Counted from the stretch's first letter, positions 11,474-22,440 are shown. The stretch is DNA of 64,000 nucleotides from Leptobrachium leishanense (GCA_009667805.1 CM019066.1:8060001-8124000), one strand, 5' to 3'. Notes: generated by a model not told the origin, from the sequence alone. Made by a program: numbers and translations.

Positions 11474-12516
11474 TACCTATGTAACTAGGCTGAAAAAATA
11501 CATGCGTCCATCGGGTTCAGCCTCTCACACATCACCTACTGCTGTTGATCCAAAAGAAAGCAAAAACCCAGTCTGAAGCGCTCGCTAATATGCAACACAC
11601 TGAGAAAAAAATCCTTCTTGACCCCAGAATGGTGTCAGATTTCTCCTTGGATCAAACGGCTTTCACCACATATTAAATATTATAACCCTTAATATTCTGT
11701 GTCTGCAGGAAGTCATCCAGGCGTTGTTTAAAAGTCTGTACAGTCTCTGACCCAACCACCTCAACAGGCAGAGAATTCCACAGCTTTATTGTTCTCACCG
11801 TAAAATAACCCTTCCTATGCTTTAGGCTGAATTTCCTTTCGTCCAGTGTAAATGGGTGACCTCATGTCCTGTGTATAGTCCTGTTAATGAATAGGTTTCC
11901 AGACAATGGTTTATAATGGCCCCGTATATATTTATATAAAGTTATGAGATCCCCTCTAAGGCCCTGTATATATTTATATAAGGTTATCAGATCCCCTCTA
12001 AAGGCGCCGTTTCTCTAAACTAAACAGGTTTAAGCTTGTTATTCTTTCCTTAGAACTTAACCCTTCCATTCCCCTTATTAATTTAGTTGCCTGTCTCTGC
12101 ACTTTTTCTAGCACTATAATATCCTTTCTTAAGACAGGTGCCCAAAATCACACGGCATATTCAAGGTGCGTTTTACCATTGATTTATAAAGAGAGCAAAA
12201 TTAGGTTTTCATCCATTCGAGTGAATTCCCCTTTTAATGCCAATACCTTGCTGGCCTTGGCGGCTGCTGTTTGACATTGCACATTGTTAAATAGTTTGAA
12301 GTCTATGATTATTCCCCTAACTCTGTACCATTTAGGGTACAAGTTGCTTGTGTGTTCTTCACTCCAAAGTGCATAACTTTGCCTTTATCTACATTAAATT
12401 TCCTCTGCCATCTAAGTGCCCAGTCCCCCAATCTATCTAAATCCCTCTGCAGCGAAGTAACGTCCTGCTCACATTGTATTACTTTTCCTAGTTTGTGTCA
12501 TCTGCGCACAGCGGGA
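11474..12516 (-). pseudogene. CR1-type LINE, 3' fragment
   Basis: Read on the minus strand, this is the end of a LINE reverse transcriptase ORF and its 3' UTR. A CADDTN stretch near 12496-12508 matches the YADD catalytic box with Y to C. It is followed by LDRLGDWALRW and KFNVDKGKVMHFG near 12400-12460. The C-terminal motif KLWNSLPVEVV lies near 11750-11795. These motifs are characteristic of CR1-like LINEs. The copy is 5'-truncated just before the catalytic box and has in-frame stops and shifts. A second copy is at 17392-19045. Confidence 0.8.
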
Positions 12517-13594
12517 TAACTCAAAACAATGATATATTTATTAATTTTTGGAGGTTGCAAAGGCCAAATCTCCTTAGAGAGTGGATGTGAGTCTAAAACG
12601 TAACTTTTAATGGAAAATACTATAAAAATGGGGTATGGACCCAACGTTTACCATAACGCATTAAAAAAACTAAAAAAACTCAAGGTGTAGGGAATGGATA
12701 CCAAGGAACCTCGAAGCAAACAAACAAACAATAGGAACAGCCAGGCCAAAAGTTAGGACAAAACAAACCATACAAATGAATAAATAAATATTGAATAAAT
12801 AAATGATTTTACTGTTGCAAGACCCGTAGAGACTCTGTATTGGTCTTGTCGTACAATCAAGAGATCCCCTGTTACAGAGGCATCACGAGAGGATTACTAT
12901 GGAGCACACTAGTGATTGTAATGCTGTACAGATACTATAGTAGACGTAGGAAACAGGCCTTCATGGGTCTGTGGGTATAGTAAAGAATGAAAAAGGAAAT
13001 AATTTAGAAATAAAAGTTATTTTGGATCCCAACAAAATTGAGGTGATGGGTGGCAAAGTGAGGGTTGAAAGCATTTGCTTGTTGAGTTGTAAATAAAGAA
13101 AATAAGGAGGAAGTAACGCTTACTTTATATATTTATCCCTTTCTTAATAAACGTAAATACAAATCCCATGATGATATTTAATCTCTTCACTATAGTGATT
13201 GTGCACATGATCAGCAGTAAGAGACACAGCAGCTCGACATCACTTTAACGTGAACCGGAGCTATGTTTTATTATTACAAATGAAATTTGTTTGCTGAAAA
13301 CAAATTCTGTTTGCATTTAGGCTCCAGAATATTCCCCTCCAATGTTTTAGCTCTGTGGGCTTGATGCCCGTGGCACTAACACTTTTACAACCAGCAGGAA
13401 GTGCGTCTAAAATAACATCTCCCCAGCTGATCCTACATGGAGCTCAGACATGTAATAACTCCATTTGGCCAGCAGATGGCGACATCTGCCTGTCAAATTA
13501 GGTTATTACAGAAAGAAATACATTGATAATATTCCTAAATATTTCTTACTGTATAATTAATTAAAAATGATTTTCCCAAAAAATCCCAGCGTAG
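12517..13594. other. No gene recognised
   Basis: AT-rich DNA. CAAACAAACAAACAA at about 12718 and AATAAATAAATA at about 12778 are simple repeats. No coding sequence or transposon terminus was recognised. Confidence 0.45.
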
Positions 13595-14152
13595 TTACAG
13601 GGACACGCTAGGCAAATATCCCCCCCCTGTTTTTTTTACCTTAAAATATACCTAGTCACTCAATAACTAGGTAGGGAATATATATATATTTTTTTACTGT
13701 AATACTTACCCTAAAAACCACTTGTTTCCAACGGCGTCTTTTTTTTTTATACTCACCTCCCTCCTCTTCCGCTCCCGTCCTTGTAAATCTTTAACTTGGC
13801 TAATGGTTTACGTGAGAAGCGCCAATCAGCAGGCTTCCTCCCGGCTCCTTCTTCTTTGATTAGTGTTGCGCGCAAGAGGATGCGCGCAACACTAATCCTC
13901 AGCCGCTGCCGCCAGCTACCGCGGCGAGTTGGAGACGTCATCGCGCTGAAAGCGCGATGACGTCTCCTACACGGCAATAGTCGGCAGAAGCGGGAAATAT
14001 GAATCCCGCTCTGCTGACTGACAGCTGGGAGGGTGGAGTAAAGTCAGCTGATCGGCTGAGCGGAGGGAGGGGGGACAGACAAGGGTATACTCAGGGCATC
14101 ATGACCACCTAAAAAAGCTTAGGTGGTCATGTTGCCTAGAGTATCCCTTTAA
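13595..14152. mobile_element. T2/Kolobok-like MITE built of hairpins
   Basis: The left end TTACAGGGACACGCTAGGCA and the right end, read as complement TTAAAGGGATACTCTAGGCA, are near-identical inverted termini. The right flank is TTAA and the left is TTAC. The interior has hairpins with perfect or near-perfect arms: 17 bp at 13858-13897, 17 bp at 13931-13967, about 16 bp at 13979-14019 and 12 bp at 14100-14131. AAAGGG termini with TTAA targets are the established mark of T2-group elements in frogs. No transposase. Confidence 0.82.
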
Positions 14153-14812
14153 GGGGTTAATCAAGTTTCTAAACTCCATTATAAATTAAAGCCATAGAAT
14201 CACGTAGAAAAAGAGAACATTATACATAATAGCCGGGAACATAACATCAAGTTCGGTTTTCAGTTGCTGAAATGGCAAGATATTTTTTATAACAGTATGA
14301 CTGTACATGTAAATGACAGCGTCCGCACGTTAGCCATTGTAAGACTTAATCTTAATTGTAGCAACATTTTAAATAGAAGAGGCACGGCAATCTTAAATAT
14401 AGTCATGTCTTCTTCACCCTGCTGATCTTTGTTGTATTTCCATGAGGTTTTGTCATCAGCGAAACAGCAGGCACATCACGAAATTGTGATGCAAACCCAT
14501 TTCTAAAACGCAACCAACTGTGACTCTGGTAAAATGGGGAATAGACTTTGTGCGGAAATAAATTAAATGCAGTTTGGTGCTCAGCAGGGTTTTCTTCCTT
14601 ATTTATTTTTAAAATATGCTTAAAGGTATAGAGTGTGAGTGATTGCATGTGTATTGTACAATTGTATATTGTAGTACGTATAAAGTTCTTTTCATATAGG
14701 ATCACAAGCAGCGCTTGTTACATGCATTGGCAGCAAAGCAGAGTAAAACCATTTTATATTTCATGTTTAACAATTTAAAAATAGAATTATATTCAAATTG
14801 ACCCACAATTTC
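14153..14812. other. No gene recognised
   Basis: AT-rich spacer. A 100-codon minus-strand frame (14403-14705) has no recognisable domain and I do not consider it real. Confidence 0.45.
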
Positions 14813-14816
14813 TTAA

Positions 14817-15649
14817 CCCCTTCACACCACAATCGAGTTATCTCAACTTTGCATTGCATTGGAAAGCACTCATTAGCATATCAAAAGACCATTTCACACC
14901 TTTTCAAAGCAAGATTAGTGTGCTCCCTGTAGAGAAACAAAATCCTTTGTTTTATGGCTCTCCAAGCACCCTGGAGAGACATAAAACCAGCTGCATATAG
15001 CAGCCCTAAACCTCACTGTAACAAAAAGTTCAAATAAATTATTGCAACATTACAACAGCCAGGGAGAGGGCAGAATACAGGGAGAGCACTGGGGTCACTC
15101 ACTGCCGTACAGGGATAAGATTCAGAGGGTTCTTATGTCTGAAAATCCCTTTACAGTACAGATACAAGGTGTTACTGTAATTTCCATACACAGGCATTAT
15201 GTCACATACAGATATTATTTTTAATTTCTATCGGTCTTTTTTCGAAGCTGCATTGCTAATAATGTCATTATGATCGCTAGAAATCCCCATAAGCAGGAGA
15301 TCTGACCAATTTCATTATTAATCTTTATCACAGTTACTGTATCTAACACAAAAAGTATTTTCCGCCTGTATGATGATAATGCAGACCGTGTTTGAAGTTT
15401 TGTAAGATAAAAGGACACCATCTAGAGCTCAGACTCTTACATCTCAACAATATTTCTGTGAAGGATAAACAAATAAATGAAAAAGTAAAAATGTGCAAAA
15501 TAATTTTTTTTTCATTTAACTATCTCAGAATAACAGTTTCTTTGCAAAACGTCTATTTCACCCTATATTTAAATGTTTTCTTCCCATCCTGTGTTTCAAA
15601 CAAATGTTAGAACATTTTTTTCAACAAAAATTGCTTGGTAGTGAAGGGG
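14817..15649. mobile_element. TTAA-target non-autonomous element
   Basis: 833-bp element bounded by TTAA on both sides (14813-14816 and 15650-15653). Inverted ends are CCCCTTCACACCACAATC and the complement of CCCCTTCACTACCAAGC. The CCCC terminus and TTAA target suggest a piggyBac-type element. The interior is AT-rich and unlike the palindrome-chain elements at 19638 and elsewhere. No transposase is seen. Confidence 0.75.
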
Positions 15650-15798
15650 TTAAGGGGTTATTCACTAACTTCAGAAATGGCCCCAAAATGGCCCCGTCAA
15701 AGCCATATTTCAGTTCATGAGATTCAAATGTGGGTTTTGCAGCATTTCGATTCCTGATTCAAATTCAGAATTAATTTCAGCTCTTACAGCTATACTTT

Positions 15799-16700
15799 CA
15801 GGGTTATTCAAAGAGATCCGAATTGCTTGAGAAAGGTAACCGAACGCTGAAAATCAGCGTTCGGTCACCTTTCTTGGCCATTCGGCTATTCAGAGAGCAG
15901 GCAATTCGCCAAATCCTGGCGAATTGCCTGAACATACGGTGCCTGTTCGGTGCTTGTTCGAGGGCAGTGAAATCCCCATGAAAAGCACTGCTTCGGCTAT
16001 TCAGAGAACACAAACCAGCAGTGAAAGGTTCCCGAAATGCCCTGCCATTCGGTGGATTAATTCGGCAAATTTATTCAGGAGAATCCCATAGGCTTCAATG
16101 TTAAAAATATTCCCGTTTTAATTCAATATCTAATAAACCGTTCATTATAAAATTCTGCAGCAAAAAGTCTCTTTATTTATAGATTTTTTAGGATATTTTA
16201 AGCATTTTTCAGATTTTTTTTTTTTTTTTAAAAGTCCGAATTTTTTTTGATTTTTTTTAAGTTTACTTATTTTTTCTGTAACAGCCCTTTTTATTATCAT
16301 TCCCTGGACCTCATATGTAAATTTCAGACATTTTCGCTCAGTAGTTTCTTTGCAAACAGTGTTTCGCTTTTCAATCATTCATACAAACTGTTTTGCTAAT
16401 TTATTCACTGCCTCTTCTGCTGTGTCGAAGGCTGCCATCAGCTCCTGTTCGGGTTTTTCTGTGGTTTTCGGTGGGTTAATCCAGATGTATTTGTGGGTTT
16501 TTGGCGTGCATTCGGTGGGTTTTGCGGTTCGTATTCGTCAGGTTTGCGGCAGCCTTTCCCTGCAATTCGGGGACCCTGTGGTGCTTGCTGAATACACCGC
16601 AGGTTCCCCGAAATGGGATCGACAAAACAAACCGAATTGAAGAGAACGAAAAAAGTCACCGAACATGCGGTGACTTTTCGAATCTCTTTGAATAACCCTG
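15799..16700. mobile_element. CAGGGTTATTCAAAGAG element
   Basis: 902-bp element with inverted ends CAGGGTTATTCAAAGAGATC and the complement of CAGGGTTATTCAAAGAGATT. The 3-bp target duplication is TTT (15796-15798 and 16701-16703). The left arm has two clean hairpins: ACCGAACGCTGA arms at about 15837-15870 and CAGGCAATTCGCC arms at about 15897-15930. The centre holds a module near 16120-16260 with AATATCTAATAAACCG and CTCTTTATT. That module is shared with the elements at 17617 and 28106 and with the unrelated hAT-like element at 35140-38741. No transposase is encoded. Confidence 0.82.
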
Positions 16701-16703
16701 TTT

Positions 16704-17391
16704 TTGATATTTGGGAATATCAGCAGAACATTAATACAATTTGAATTTTTCAGATTGAAGATTTCCAAAAAAATATCAAATGTTAAGAAGTGTTGATGAT
16801 AAATGGATTTCCAGGCAGGGAAATAGAGGGAATTAGAATAGAATCCTTTTTTTTATTTCTAATAGCCATGTTTAGAGGCTCAGAGCTGTATGATGCTGGC
16901 CGAAGATAAGCTTTCTCAGCTGTTCTATCCGCCAGCTTTTTTTGGACCAGTGACTTTTTTCAGATAGCGGATCCAGCCAAATTTTTTCAGCTGAACCGGC
17001 CAGTATTTTGATGAAAGTATTAGTCGCAAGCAGCCAATATTTTTATTTTGGAAAAAAATACTGCAGATAGAATTAAAAGCGAGGCCTTTTTCAGTAAAAC
17101 CCCACTTCATACTTATGTCCATGCACCTTAGCAATGGTGTTACCATCGTTTTCTAGTTGTGACATAGGTGTGGCAAGGTATGGCTCAAATATTGTAAGAG
17201 TTACTGGCAAAATCTTTGATATCTGTTTAACTACCATTTGTTTTTCTTCAGAATCACAGGCAGGAACCAATGGTTTTATAGTTTTTTTTTTTTTAAATTA
17301 GCCATACATTATAAATATGCTGTAGAATCCCAATAGAAAATCCACATACTGTATGCACTGCTTGAAAGGCAGATGGCTCCATCTGTCAATC
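16704..17391. repeat. Old dispersed repeat, otherwise featureless
   Basis: The segment at about 16790-17010 is matched in inverted orientation by about 57370-57500 (shared AGGGAAATAGAGGGAATTAG and CTGTATGATGCTG). It is therefore an old repeat of unknown class. Nothing else recognised. Confidence 0.5.
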
Positions 17392-17616
17392 AAAAAGTTA
17401 CATAGGCTGTAAAAAGCCCTGCACCCATCAGGTTCAGCCTTTCACACATTACCTACTGCTGTTGATCCAAGTGAAGGCAAAAAACTCAGTCTGAAGTGCT
17501 CACCAATATGCAACACACTGGGAAAAAATTCCTTCATGACCCCAGATGAGGTCAGATTTCTCCCTGGATCAAGAAGCTTTTACTCACATATTAAATATTA
17601 TAACCCTTAATATTAG

Positions 17617-18474
17617 CAGGGTTATTCAAAGAGAATCGAAAAGTCACCGCACATTCAGTGACTTTTCGTTCTCTTCAATTCGGTGCGAATTGGCGATCCT
17701 ATTTCGGCGACCCTACGGTGTATTCAGCAAGCACCACAGGGCCGTCGCAGTGCAGGGAAAAGCCATCCCAAACCCGCCGAACACTCACCGCAAAACCCGG
17801 CGAATGCACACCGAAACCCGCAAAAACATCTGGATTAACCCGCCGGAGAAACCCGAGCAGCCGCCGATCACAGCACAGAGTGAAAAAAAATAAAAAAACA
17901 GTACGCTTGAATATTTGAAAAGTAAAACGCTGTTTGCAAAGAAAATACAGAACGAAAATGTCTGAAACTTACATATAAGATCCAATGAATGATAGTAAAA
18001 GGGCTTTTACTAAAAAAAGAAAAGACTATTAAAAAAGAGAAAAATTCACAAAAAAAATCAAACAAATGCCTAAAAGATCCTAAAAAAATCTATAAATAAA
18101 GAAACTTTTTACTGCAGAATTTTATAATCAACAGTTTATTAGATATTGAATTAAAATGGGAATATTTTTAACATTGAAACCTATGGGATTCGCCTGAATA
18201 AATGTGTTGAATGAAACCACTGAACAGCAGGGCAATTTGGCAACTTTTCACTGCTGGTTTTCCTTCTCTGAATAGACGAAGCATTGCTTCACTATGGGGA
18301 TTTCACTGCCCTCGAACAGGCACCGAACAGGCACCGTATGTGGAGGCAATTTTCCAGGATTTGGCGAACTGCCTGCTCTCTAAATAGCCAAATGGCCAGG
18401 AAAGGTAACCGAACGCTGAAATTCAGTGTTCGGTTACCTTTCGGCCCCAATTTGGATCTCTTTGAATAACCCTG
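17617..18474. mobile_element. CAGGGTTATTCAAAGAG element inside a LINE
   Basis: 858-bp insertion in a CR1-type LINE tail. Ends are CAGGGTTATTCAAAGAGAAT and the complement of CAGGGTTATTCAAAGAGATC. Flanking triplets TAG (17614-17616) and TAT (18475-18477) replace a single triplet in the uninterrupted copy near 11700, which fits a 3-bp target duplication with later mutation. The interior is related, in reverse orientation, to 15799-16700. The right part has a hairpin with GGTAACCGAACGCTGAA arms at 18405-18440. Confidence 0.85.
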
Positions 18475-18689
18475 TATGTGTCTGCAGGAAGTCATACAGT
18501 CGTTTTATAAAAGTCTGTACAGTGTGTGACCCAACCACCTCAACAGGCAGAGAATTCCACAGCTTTATTGTTCTCACCGTAAAATAACCTTTCCTATGCT
18601 TTAGGCTGAATTTCCTTTCGTCCAGTGTAAATGGGTGACCTCGTGTCCTGTGTATAGTCCTGTTAATGAATAGGTTATCAGACAATGGT

Positions 18690-18990
18690 TTATAATGGCC
18701 CCGTATATATTTATATAAAGTTATCATATCCCCTCTAAGACCCCGTATATATTTATATAAAGTTATCATATCCCCTCTAAGGCCCTGTATATATTTATAT
18801 AAAGTTACCAGATCCCCTCTAAGACCCCGTATATATTTATATAAAGTTACCAGATCCCCTCTAAGGCCCCGTATATATTTGTATAAAGTTATCAGATCCC
18901 CTCTAAGGCCCCGATATATATTTATATAAAGTTATCAGATCCCCTCTAAGGCCCCGTATATATTTATATAAAGTTATCAGATCCCCTCTA
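18690..18990. repeat. 42-bp tandem repeat inside a LINE ORF remnant
   Basis: Seven occurrences of CCCCTCTAAG at a spacing of about 42 bp, each with GTATATATTTATATAAAG. On the minus strand the unit is 14 codons, reading as repeated ITLYKYIRG motifs. The other LINE copy has only two units at about 11915-12000, so the expansion happened locally. Confidence 0.88.
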
Positions 18991-19637
18991 AGGTGACGTT
19001 TCTCTAAACTAAACAAGTTTAAACTTGTTAACCTTTCCTCATAACTTGGTGGGGTTCAGGGAGCATTTAAAGCAGAATGCAGGCCTCTTGCTAGCAGATT
19101 ACACCTCTCTACCCCTGATCTCTCTCCCCCTGTCCTTTCAAAAGTCAGTGACTGTTTATCTGGCATCTCCTCCTGGATGGCCTCCCACCAGATAAAGATC
19201 AACATGTCAAAGACTGAACTCCTACTTATTCCTCCCTCCAATGCCTCCCCACCTCCTGACTTCTCTATCACGGTGGAGGGTATCACCATTTCCCCATCAA
19301 ACCAAGTTCGCTGTCTTGGAGTTACACTTGACTCTGCTCTTTCCTTCATCCCCCACATCAAGTCTCTTTCCTCCTCCTGCCGATACCAACTGCGTAATAT
19401 TTCCCGAATTCGGCCATTTATTACCGCTGTCACCACAAAACAACTCATACACGCCCTGGTAATCTCCCGACTCGACTATTGCAATAATCTCCTATCTGGC
19501 CTCCCTCTGTCCCGCCTCTCCCCCCTACAATCCATCCTGAACGCCTCCGCCAGGCTAATTCACCTCACCCGCTGCTCTGTCTCTGCCGCTCCCCTCTGCG
19601 AGTCCCTTCACTGGCTCCCCATCCACTGCAGAATTAA

Positions 19638-20873
19638 CCCTTTCGCTGCTGAGGCGTTTCACGCCCCTGTGTTGAGGTCATTTTTACCGGTTTTGCTCAT
19701 CATGTTTAAACATGTTTTTAAGGCTTATTTTAGTATATGACCCAGACATATTATATATCGTTCTTTCCGTCAGACTCGGTAGATTCATAATATGTCATTA
19801 TTATATGTATACGTTATGTCATGTCTGTATATTATAACAAAAAATGCAATAAAATATGTATTTTCAATAATTTACAATGTGTAAAGTGTTTTTTTTCACA
19901 TTTTAACATGCGAGCAATTGCGGTTATATTTTGTATGGGGTGCGCTTGTTAAAAAAATTAGAGATGGGGTCTCGTTACATTTTGTTTTGGGGAAAATTAC
20001 ACTATTTTTAACAAACGCACCGCATACAAAAATAGTTAGTGCAGCATCATTGTTCACATTATAATTGAAATGGGAACAATATTGCTGCATTAACAAACCC
20101 AAAAAAAAAAAAAAAAGTGTTTATTTTTTTTTTATAATTTTATTTTTTAATTTTTTTTTATTTTTATTTTTCATTTTTTTTTTTTTTGACAAACCTTTTC
20201 ACTTTCATGTTTGCTATCGTTGGAACGGCCATGCTCTGGCCGATCCAACCATACCAAACATTAACCCCTAACTGCCACGGATCGGGAGATAGGGAGTTCA
20301 TTGGAACTCCCTATCTCCACAGTTGGTGGCAGTTAGGGGTTAAGTCCAGGACTGGCGTCATCGTGCTACGCACGATGACGCCAGTCCTCAGGGGGAGTTC
20401 CCGGAGGCTTGGCCGACATCCAAGATGTCGGCCAGCTCCAGGAAAGGATCGCGAACCGGCGCTTTTCAGCGCCGATTCGCGATCCAGCTCCCCAGGGGTT
20501 AATGCCAGGCACCATTTGGAAGGGCAGGCTGTGCCCTTCCAAATTATGCCTGGGTTAACCCCCGCAGAGCCGCCGATCGGGAGGGAGAGAGGTCCGAAGG
20601 ACCTCCCCCCTCCCTTTCAGGCGCCTCCTCCGCACATGCGGGGGGGGGCGCCTGAATTAGGTGTCATCGCGCTGCCGCGATGACACCTAACTCCAGCGGC
20701 TGCGGTCCCGGATGCCGGGCTGACATCGAGGATGTCAGCCCGCACCGGGGGGGCCAGCGATCGGCCGGAACCCGGCCGAACGCTGACCCAATGGGAGGAC
20801 GCGCTCAGCGCGTCCTCCGCATACCAGCGGGAATGCTGAGGATGCGCTGAGCGCGTCCTCAGCATTGAAGTGG
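19638..20873 (+). mobile_element. Palindrome-chain TTAA element, copy A
   Basis: 1236-bp insertion between duplicated TTAA sites (19634-19637 and 20874-20877). Inverted ends are CCCTTTCGCTGCTGAGG and the complement of CCACTTCAATGCTGAGG. The left half is AT-rich. The right 600 bp is a chain of at least twelve hairpins: 20261-20343, 20351-20385 (16-bp perfect arms), 20411-20433, 20446-20485, 20499-20558, 20589-20605, 20619-20653, 20657-20690 (15-bp perfect arms), 20717-20742, 20758-20780, 20795-20819 and 20836-20864. TTAA recurs at hairpin borders. The target and CCC termini suggest a piggyBac-type transposase in trans. There is no coding capacity. Copies B to E are at 28974, 37127, 41649 and 57905. 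Confidence 0.88.
20261..20343. repeat. TTAA-bounded 83-bp hairpin module
   Basis: It begins and ends with TTAA and folds through CCCCTAACTGCCAC with GTGGCAGTTAGGGG, and GAGATAGGGAGTTC with GAACTCCCTATCTC, around the loop ATTG. Homologous modules are at 29087-29169, 37634-37716 and 42206-42287. Between copies, pairs A20295-T20308 and A20271-T20333 become G-C in others, with both arms changed. Confidence 0.9.
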
Positions 20874-21385
20874 TTAAGTTCAAAATCCTTACCCTTACCT
20901 ACAAAACCCTCACTAACTCAGCGCCCCACTACCTGTCCTCACTAATCACCAAATACACCCCGGCCCGCTCCCTAAGGTCAAACAGTGACCTGCGCCTAGC
21001 TTCTCCCCGCATCACCTCTTCCCATGATAGACTGCAGGATTTCTCACGCGCAGCCCCCACTCTCTGGAACGCTCTCCCCCGTACTGTCAGACTTTCCCCT
21101 AACTACTCTTCCTTCAAACGCTCCCTGAAAACGTTCCTATTTAGGGAAGCCTACCACCCAACTCACTGACGCAACCATCAATCACTCTCACCTTACAGTC
21201 CTCTCCTCCTGTTTCCAACCCCAACCCTCCTAGATTGTGAGTTCCTACGGGAATAGGGCCCTCATCTCCTCCTGTACTGTTTGTCAAATGTTGTTCAATG
21301 TATTGTAACCCTGTCTATACTGTGCCTATTGTACAGCGCTGCGGAATATGCTGGCGCTTTATAAATAAAGAATAATAATAATAAT

Positions 21386-21930
21386 AATACACAATTTAGC
21401 AATGCAGAAGCATTGCATGATGGGAGCTCCACCCTTAAGTAGGGAAACACAGAGATTGGGAGCACCTGTGGCTGCAGCAGTGCTTGCAGGGGTAGTTAGG
21501 ATCTTGCAGGAAAGGTGATACCATGGTTTTCAGGGCAGAGCAGCACCGGATTGGGCCTTCATGCAGCAGAGGCGTGAACCCTGACACTTTCAATATATAA
21601 ATACACAAACCCGATTCTTGCCATGCCATGTCTGGGGATATCAGACAGGAGAAAAAGGGGAAAGATTCTGCAGAAATAGAAAGCAGAACAGAAATAGGAA
21701 GAATCCACTATTGAATTCCGTCCAGATAAGCTAGAGATGGACTATCCTTATTTAGATTGCCTCAATACTAGTTTATTTATTATTTTGTTCTTTTTTTAAG
21801 AAACAAGCTGCCGTGTCTCCTTTATAAACAATCCGTAACATTTCTGCTTGTCTCTTACAATATTTATGTCATTGGTTTTGCTTTTACAAATGTATTCCTC
21901 TGATTTGTTATTAGAGTCAAATATGTCAAT
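21386..21930. other. No gene recognised
   Basis: Unique-looking DNA after the L2 tail. The 64-codon minus-strand frame shows no domain. Confidence 0.45.
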
Positions 21931-22203
21931 CAACTGATTAGCCACAACATTAAAACCACCTGGTTAATATTGTGTAGGTTCCCCTCACGCTGCCGAAACG
22001 GCTCTGTTGGGTCATGGAATTGACTTCATAAGACCTCTGAACGTGTCCTGTGTATCTGGCAATAAAGACATTAGCAGCAGATCCTGGAAGTCCTGCACGT
22101 TGCGAGGTGGAGCCTCCATGGATTGGATTTGTTGTTGCAGCACATCACACAGATGCTCAATCGGATTGAGAGCTGGGGAATTTGGAGGCCAAGGCAAAAC
22201 TTT
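21931..22203 (-). pseudogene. Tc1/mariner-type transposase C-terminal fragment
   Basis: The minus strand encodes PWPPNSPALNPIEHLCDVL, the typical context of the last catalytic acid of a Tc1-type DDE transposase (NPIEHLWD in relatives). It continues to a short C-terminus ending near 22012. Only about 65 residues remain, so it is a dead fragment. The side at 21931-22000 has GCCACAACATTAAAACCACC, which looks like the element's 3' part. Confidence 0.65.
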
Positions 22204-22440
22204 GAAATACAAACAGCAGCAGGGGAAGCTTTGCTGTGAGCTTCAAAAATACACTCGAATCTCCTTCCAATATTATGGGAGCGAGTATTCAAAATGTGTT
22301 GCAACGCCAACAAACATCAATATTTCACAAAAGTACAATCCAAAGAGCATCAAGAGAAGCTGCACAGTGAAGCTTCTCCTGCTACTGTTTGGATTTTATT
22401 TTGTGAAATGCCGCGTTTGTCATCATTGCAACATCGACAA
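22204..22440. repeat. Fold-back sequence
   Basis: Arms at about 22208-22245 (CAAACAGCAGCAGGGGAAGC) and about 22353-22392 (GCTTCTCCTGCTACTGTTTG) are near-perfect complements about 110 bp apart. A second arm pair with GTTGCAACGCCAACAAACAT and GTCATCATTGCAACATCGAC lies nearby. Probably a MITE; the ends were not resolved. Confidence 0.55.

Larger units (their letters stand above)
17392..19045 (-). pseudogene. CR1-type LINE, 3' fragment split by a MITE
   Basis: Same minus-strand LINE tail as 11474-12516, encoding FTVRTIKLWNSLPVEVV near 18520-18590 and the 3' UTR near 17400-17600. It is interrupted at 17617-18474 by a CAGGGTTATTCAAAGAG element. The empty site is seen in the other copy at about 11697-11705. 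The ORF part near 18690-18990 has expanded into seven 42-bp tandem units. The 5' side is truncated at about 19045 where L2 sequence follows. Confidence 0.8.
19105..21385 (+). pseudogene. L2 LINE, 3' part, split by a TTAA element
   Basis: Plus-strand end of an L2-type ORF2: [11 protein letters not shown] near 19200, [20 protein letters not shown] near 19275-19335, RLDYCNNLLSGLP near 19465-19510, and after the interruption FKILTLTYKTLTNSAPHYLS from 20878. The ORF ends at 21169 and the 3' UTR ends in the L2-type tail AATATGCTGGCGCTTTATAA plus (AAT)n. The copy is 5'-truncated downstream of the catalytic box. It is split at 19638-20873 by a palindrome element. The copy at 31934-32762 gives the empty site. 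Confidence 0.9.

Noticed and set aside
20351..20385. Possible microRNA precursor
   Set aside because: The stem is only 16 bp with a 3-base loop and belongs to a multi-copy element; no evidence of a host miRNA.
20186..20683. 165-codon open frame
   Set aside because: It lies in the palindrome chain of copy A. The frame has no domain, and the related frame at 29027 in copy B differs in length.
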